A DNA stretch of 64,000 nucleotides from Hyalella azteca (taxonomy: Eukaryota > Arthropoda > Malacostraca > Amphipoda > Hyalellidae), in the NCBI RefSeq assembly GCF_000764305.2, contig NW_025943851.1, positions 248,001 through 312,000 on the forward strand, in the 5' to 3' direction. The notes below the pieces were generated by a model, which worked only from the letters and a program-made list of their open reading frames with translations, was not told the origin of the DNA and made no database searches. Made by a program: the position numbers and the translations under genes. Shown here in pieces: positions 62,126 to 64,000 of the stretch; positions within the stretch are counted from its first letter, which is position 1; each line of letters begins with the position of its first letter.

Positions 62126-63947
62126 TTACCTAGCTATTTCATCATCTGAGTTAGATTCTTCTTCGATATTATCATCCAAGTAGACATAATCTACAACTGG
62201 TTGGTTCCGACCGACGTCTAGGAGGTTCAAGTCCTCATCGTCACTTAAATCACCTTCAATGAGGGCGTCGTCTGAATCATCACTCACTTGATCATCGGCA
62301 ATTTCAAGCCCTCCATCAACATTGATACGCTCATCGTCACTACTCTCATCTTCTTGCTCGTCAAGATCTTCTCGCTCATTGTCATCCACATCACGCACAT
62401 CGTCTGCAACTTCATCAACGACAGGATTTCCGGCATTTAGCCCATCGTTCTCCCGTTCATTGTTTTCAATTTCATTGTATTCTTGGACACCAAAATTGTG
62501 CACTTGCTCTGCTTGTGCGAGCGTTGAGTCATCGTTGCCAAGTTCTGCATTTCCACAAGCTCGTCGGACCGCTTCAAAAATCCTATTTTTGAGTAACTCT
62601 TTGTCATGCGGTTGCCGGCCTAAAAGATCAGAAACGTCAAGAACGATTAGACCAGGCCGCTGTGAATCCGACGGCTGATTGAATAAGGGAGGAGTGGATA
62701 GCGTCCACTTCTCTTTCGATGCAAGAGGTCTTATTTTAGAGGCAGAAATACCAGAACAAGCGGCGTGTATACCGCTCGAACTGGCGACTGGGTTTGACAG
62801 TCCAGAAGAATAAAAATTATTTCCGTTTTCAGCATTGGTCCCGATGTTGTCAACGTTAAGCGAGGACTCGAAATTATCTGCAGAGTCATCTGACAAACCA
62901 GAGTAAGCAGGAATGGAATCTCGCTGAAGAATATCTTTCCGTCGGTGCAGTCTGGCAGGCGGTGAACTTGGATTCGTCTGCAGAAGTTCGTAGTCACGGA
63001 TCAGAGGCAGATTTTCACTCGGCGTAAAAACCAGAAAATTCGCACTCAGGTACAGAGGATATTTAAGGTCTGTACGATCTAGTTGAAGGAGTGTAACCTG
63101 CACAATAACATAGTTTGCATTAAGAAAATTAAGTATGCCACGCTCAAGTCAAATGAATATACCTAGTTCATTTGACTCGAGCGTGGAATAATCAAATGAA
63201 TAGTTCATTTGACTTACTCTAGATTTTGGTAACTCTGTTTCAACAATTTATGAAAGCAAATGAATACGACAAATTGCATTATGTATGACTTGCTTCATCG
63301 TGACGTCCAAAGGTGATGCTGCGCAGTCCAGAGCTTTGAGAGAATCCTTGTTGGCGCTGTCCGTCCACCATCGTTACTCTGACATCACGAAGATAATTAT
63401 TTCGATAGAAAGACATATAAAACGTAGAAGTGATATCGAATAAAATCTCCACATGAAGAAAAATAGTTGTATTTTAATCAAGTAATTTTGTGAACCCACG
63501 TGAGAAGGGCTGTTGTTTTGTTATTTGTCTTTTCCCTACCATCGGAATGTAGTCAAAATGCAGCCGATTTGCTGTTATTGATTGAAAATATCATGAAAAT
63601 TTGAAATTTTATCAGAACAAAATCAGATTAAAATCAATACGAAGCTACATAAAATAGGCTGGAAAGAGTTAATAAATAAATATAAGAGACCATAAGACCA
63701 GAAGAAAAATACTTAATTAATAATATATCAGTACCTAAACATTATTTTTCTGGCATCTATGGCTGGAAACATGATAGGCCTTCGGTTGTTCCGCTTCATA
63801 GTTAATTTTGATCCATCAAAGAAGAGTACTAAATCCAGATCAAAGTTGAAGCCCGTCCAGCGCCAGATGTGCTGCGAGCTGCTGTAAAAACAGCGCCCAC
63901 ACCGCACGCATTCCCGGTCGAAAATATCCTCAGGCAGCTCCGACGGT
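62126..63947 (-). CDS. Partial gene, last three exons: Cys/Trp-containing domain plus acidic C-terminus
   Basis: Exons 63947-63735 (213 nt), 63378-63294 (85 nt) and 63097-62126 join in phase (2, then 0). The 5' part lies beyond the window. The first exon reads PSELPEDIFDRECVRCGRCF, then HIWRWTGFNFDLDLVLFF, LTMKRNNRR and ARKIMFR. The CVRCGRC cysteines and aromatic-rich stretch look like a conserved, perhaps metal-binding fold, but I do not recognise the family. The second exon is Q/S-rich and ends ITFGRHDE. The third begins VTLLQLDRTDLKYPLYLSAN, then is Ser/Asn-rich, has a short ordered patch (GLIVLDVSDLLGRQP, KNRIFEAVRRACG), and ends in about 120 strongly acidic residues. The 63294 donor is GCAAGT, a likely GC-AG intron. 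The frame stops at TAA, but the preceding AG|GTAATT could be a donor to a further exon. AATAAA (minus) 90 nt on favours the stop. Confidence 0.72.
63138..63186. repeat. 20-bp-stem hairpin in the GC-AG intron
   Basis: Arms 63138-63157 and 63167-63186 (ccacgctcaagtcaaatgaa and its complement) pair with one mismatch around a 9-nt loop. It lies 41 nt upstream (on the minus strand) of the last exon's acceptor. A further copy of the caaatgaa/ttcatttg motif follows at about 63193-63214. Confidence 0.8.
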
Positions 63948-64000
63948 CTGGTGCAAGAGGATTATGTTATGTAACATGAAATTATATGATAAAATAAGTT

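Noticed and set aside
62322..62678. Plus-strand poly-Ser ORF
   Set aside because: Antisense of the acidic (GAT/GAA-rich) exon; the minus frame extends over 970 nt with a splice acceptor.

Overview
This is an AT-rich animal nuclear sequence with long introns and intergenic spans. GT-AG introns, secreted and serine/arginine-rich proteins, minisatellites and fold-back repeats all fit a eukaryote. The one firm homologue and the general architecture suggest an arthropod, possibly a crustacean, but nothing in the window fixes the species. There is no bacterial-type operon, CRISPR array or phage structure.

Region by region: (1) About 1-40.6 kb has no gene I can support with homology. It holds a degenerate 42-bp satellite (2.46-3.04 kb), a 29-bp minisatellite (11.3-11.76 kb), microsatellites, hairpins, a 240-bp dispersed repeat pair (34.09 and 39.58 kb), a 160-bp-arm inverted repeat (38.26-38.72 kb), a TATA-type promoter candidate (31.48 kb) and a few weak candidate exons. 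(2) 40.65-43.16 kb, plus strand: a three-exon gene whose phases join into a 593-residue protein with a signal peptide, internal proline/threonine repeats, two hydrophobic segments and a tyrosine-rich tail. Its function is unknown. (3) 45.44-55.50 kb, minus strand: a 17-coding-exon gene for CLASRP (SWAP2/SFRS16), the CLK-associating SR-rich splicing regulator. All intron phases agree, giving 1072 residues. The last about 344 residues are a proline-rich and RG/FRDREEPMR-repeat extension. (4) 56.1-59.3 kb: a dense nest of palindromic, MITE-like repeats just upstream of the first CLASRP coding exon, probably in its 5' intron or promoter-proximal region. (5) 59.3-62.0 kb: no supportable gene. (6) 62.13-63.95 kb, minus strand: the last three exons of a gene that runs off the right edge. 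It has a cysteine-containing, tryptophan-rich conserved-looking exon, a likely GC-AG intron and a long acidic C-terminus.

The two minus-strand genes are arranged head-to-tail and the plus-strand secreted-protein gene converges on CLASRP. I see no evidence that the three genes work in one pathway. Splice-phase agreement is the main evidence for the gene models; family names rest on residue patterns I recognise, without database searches.
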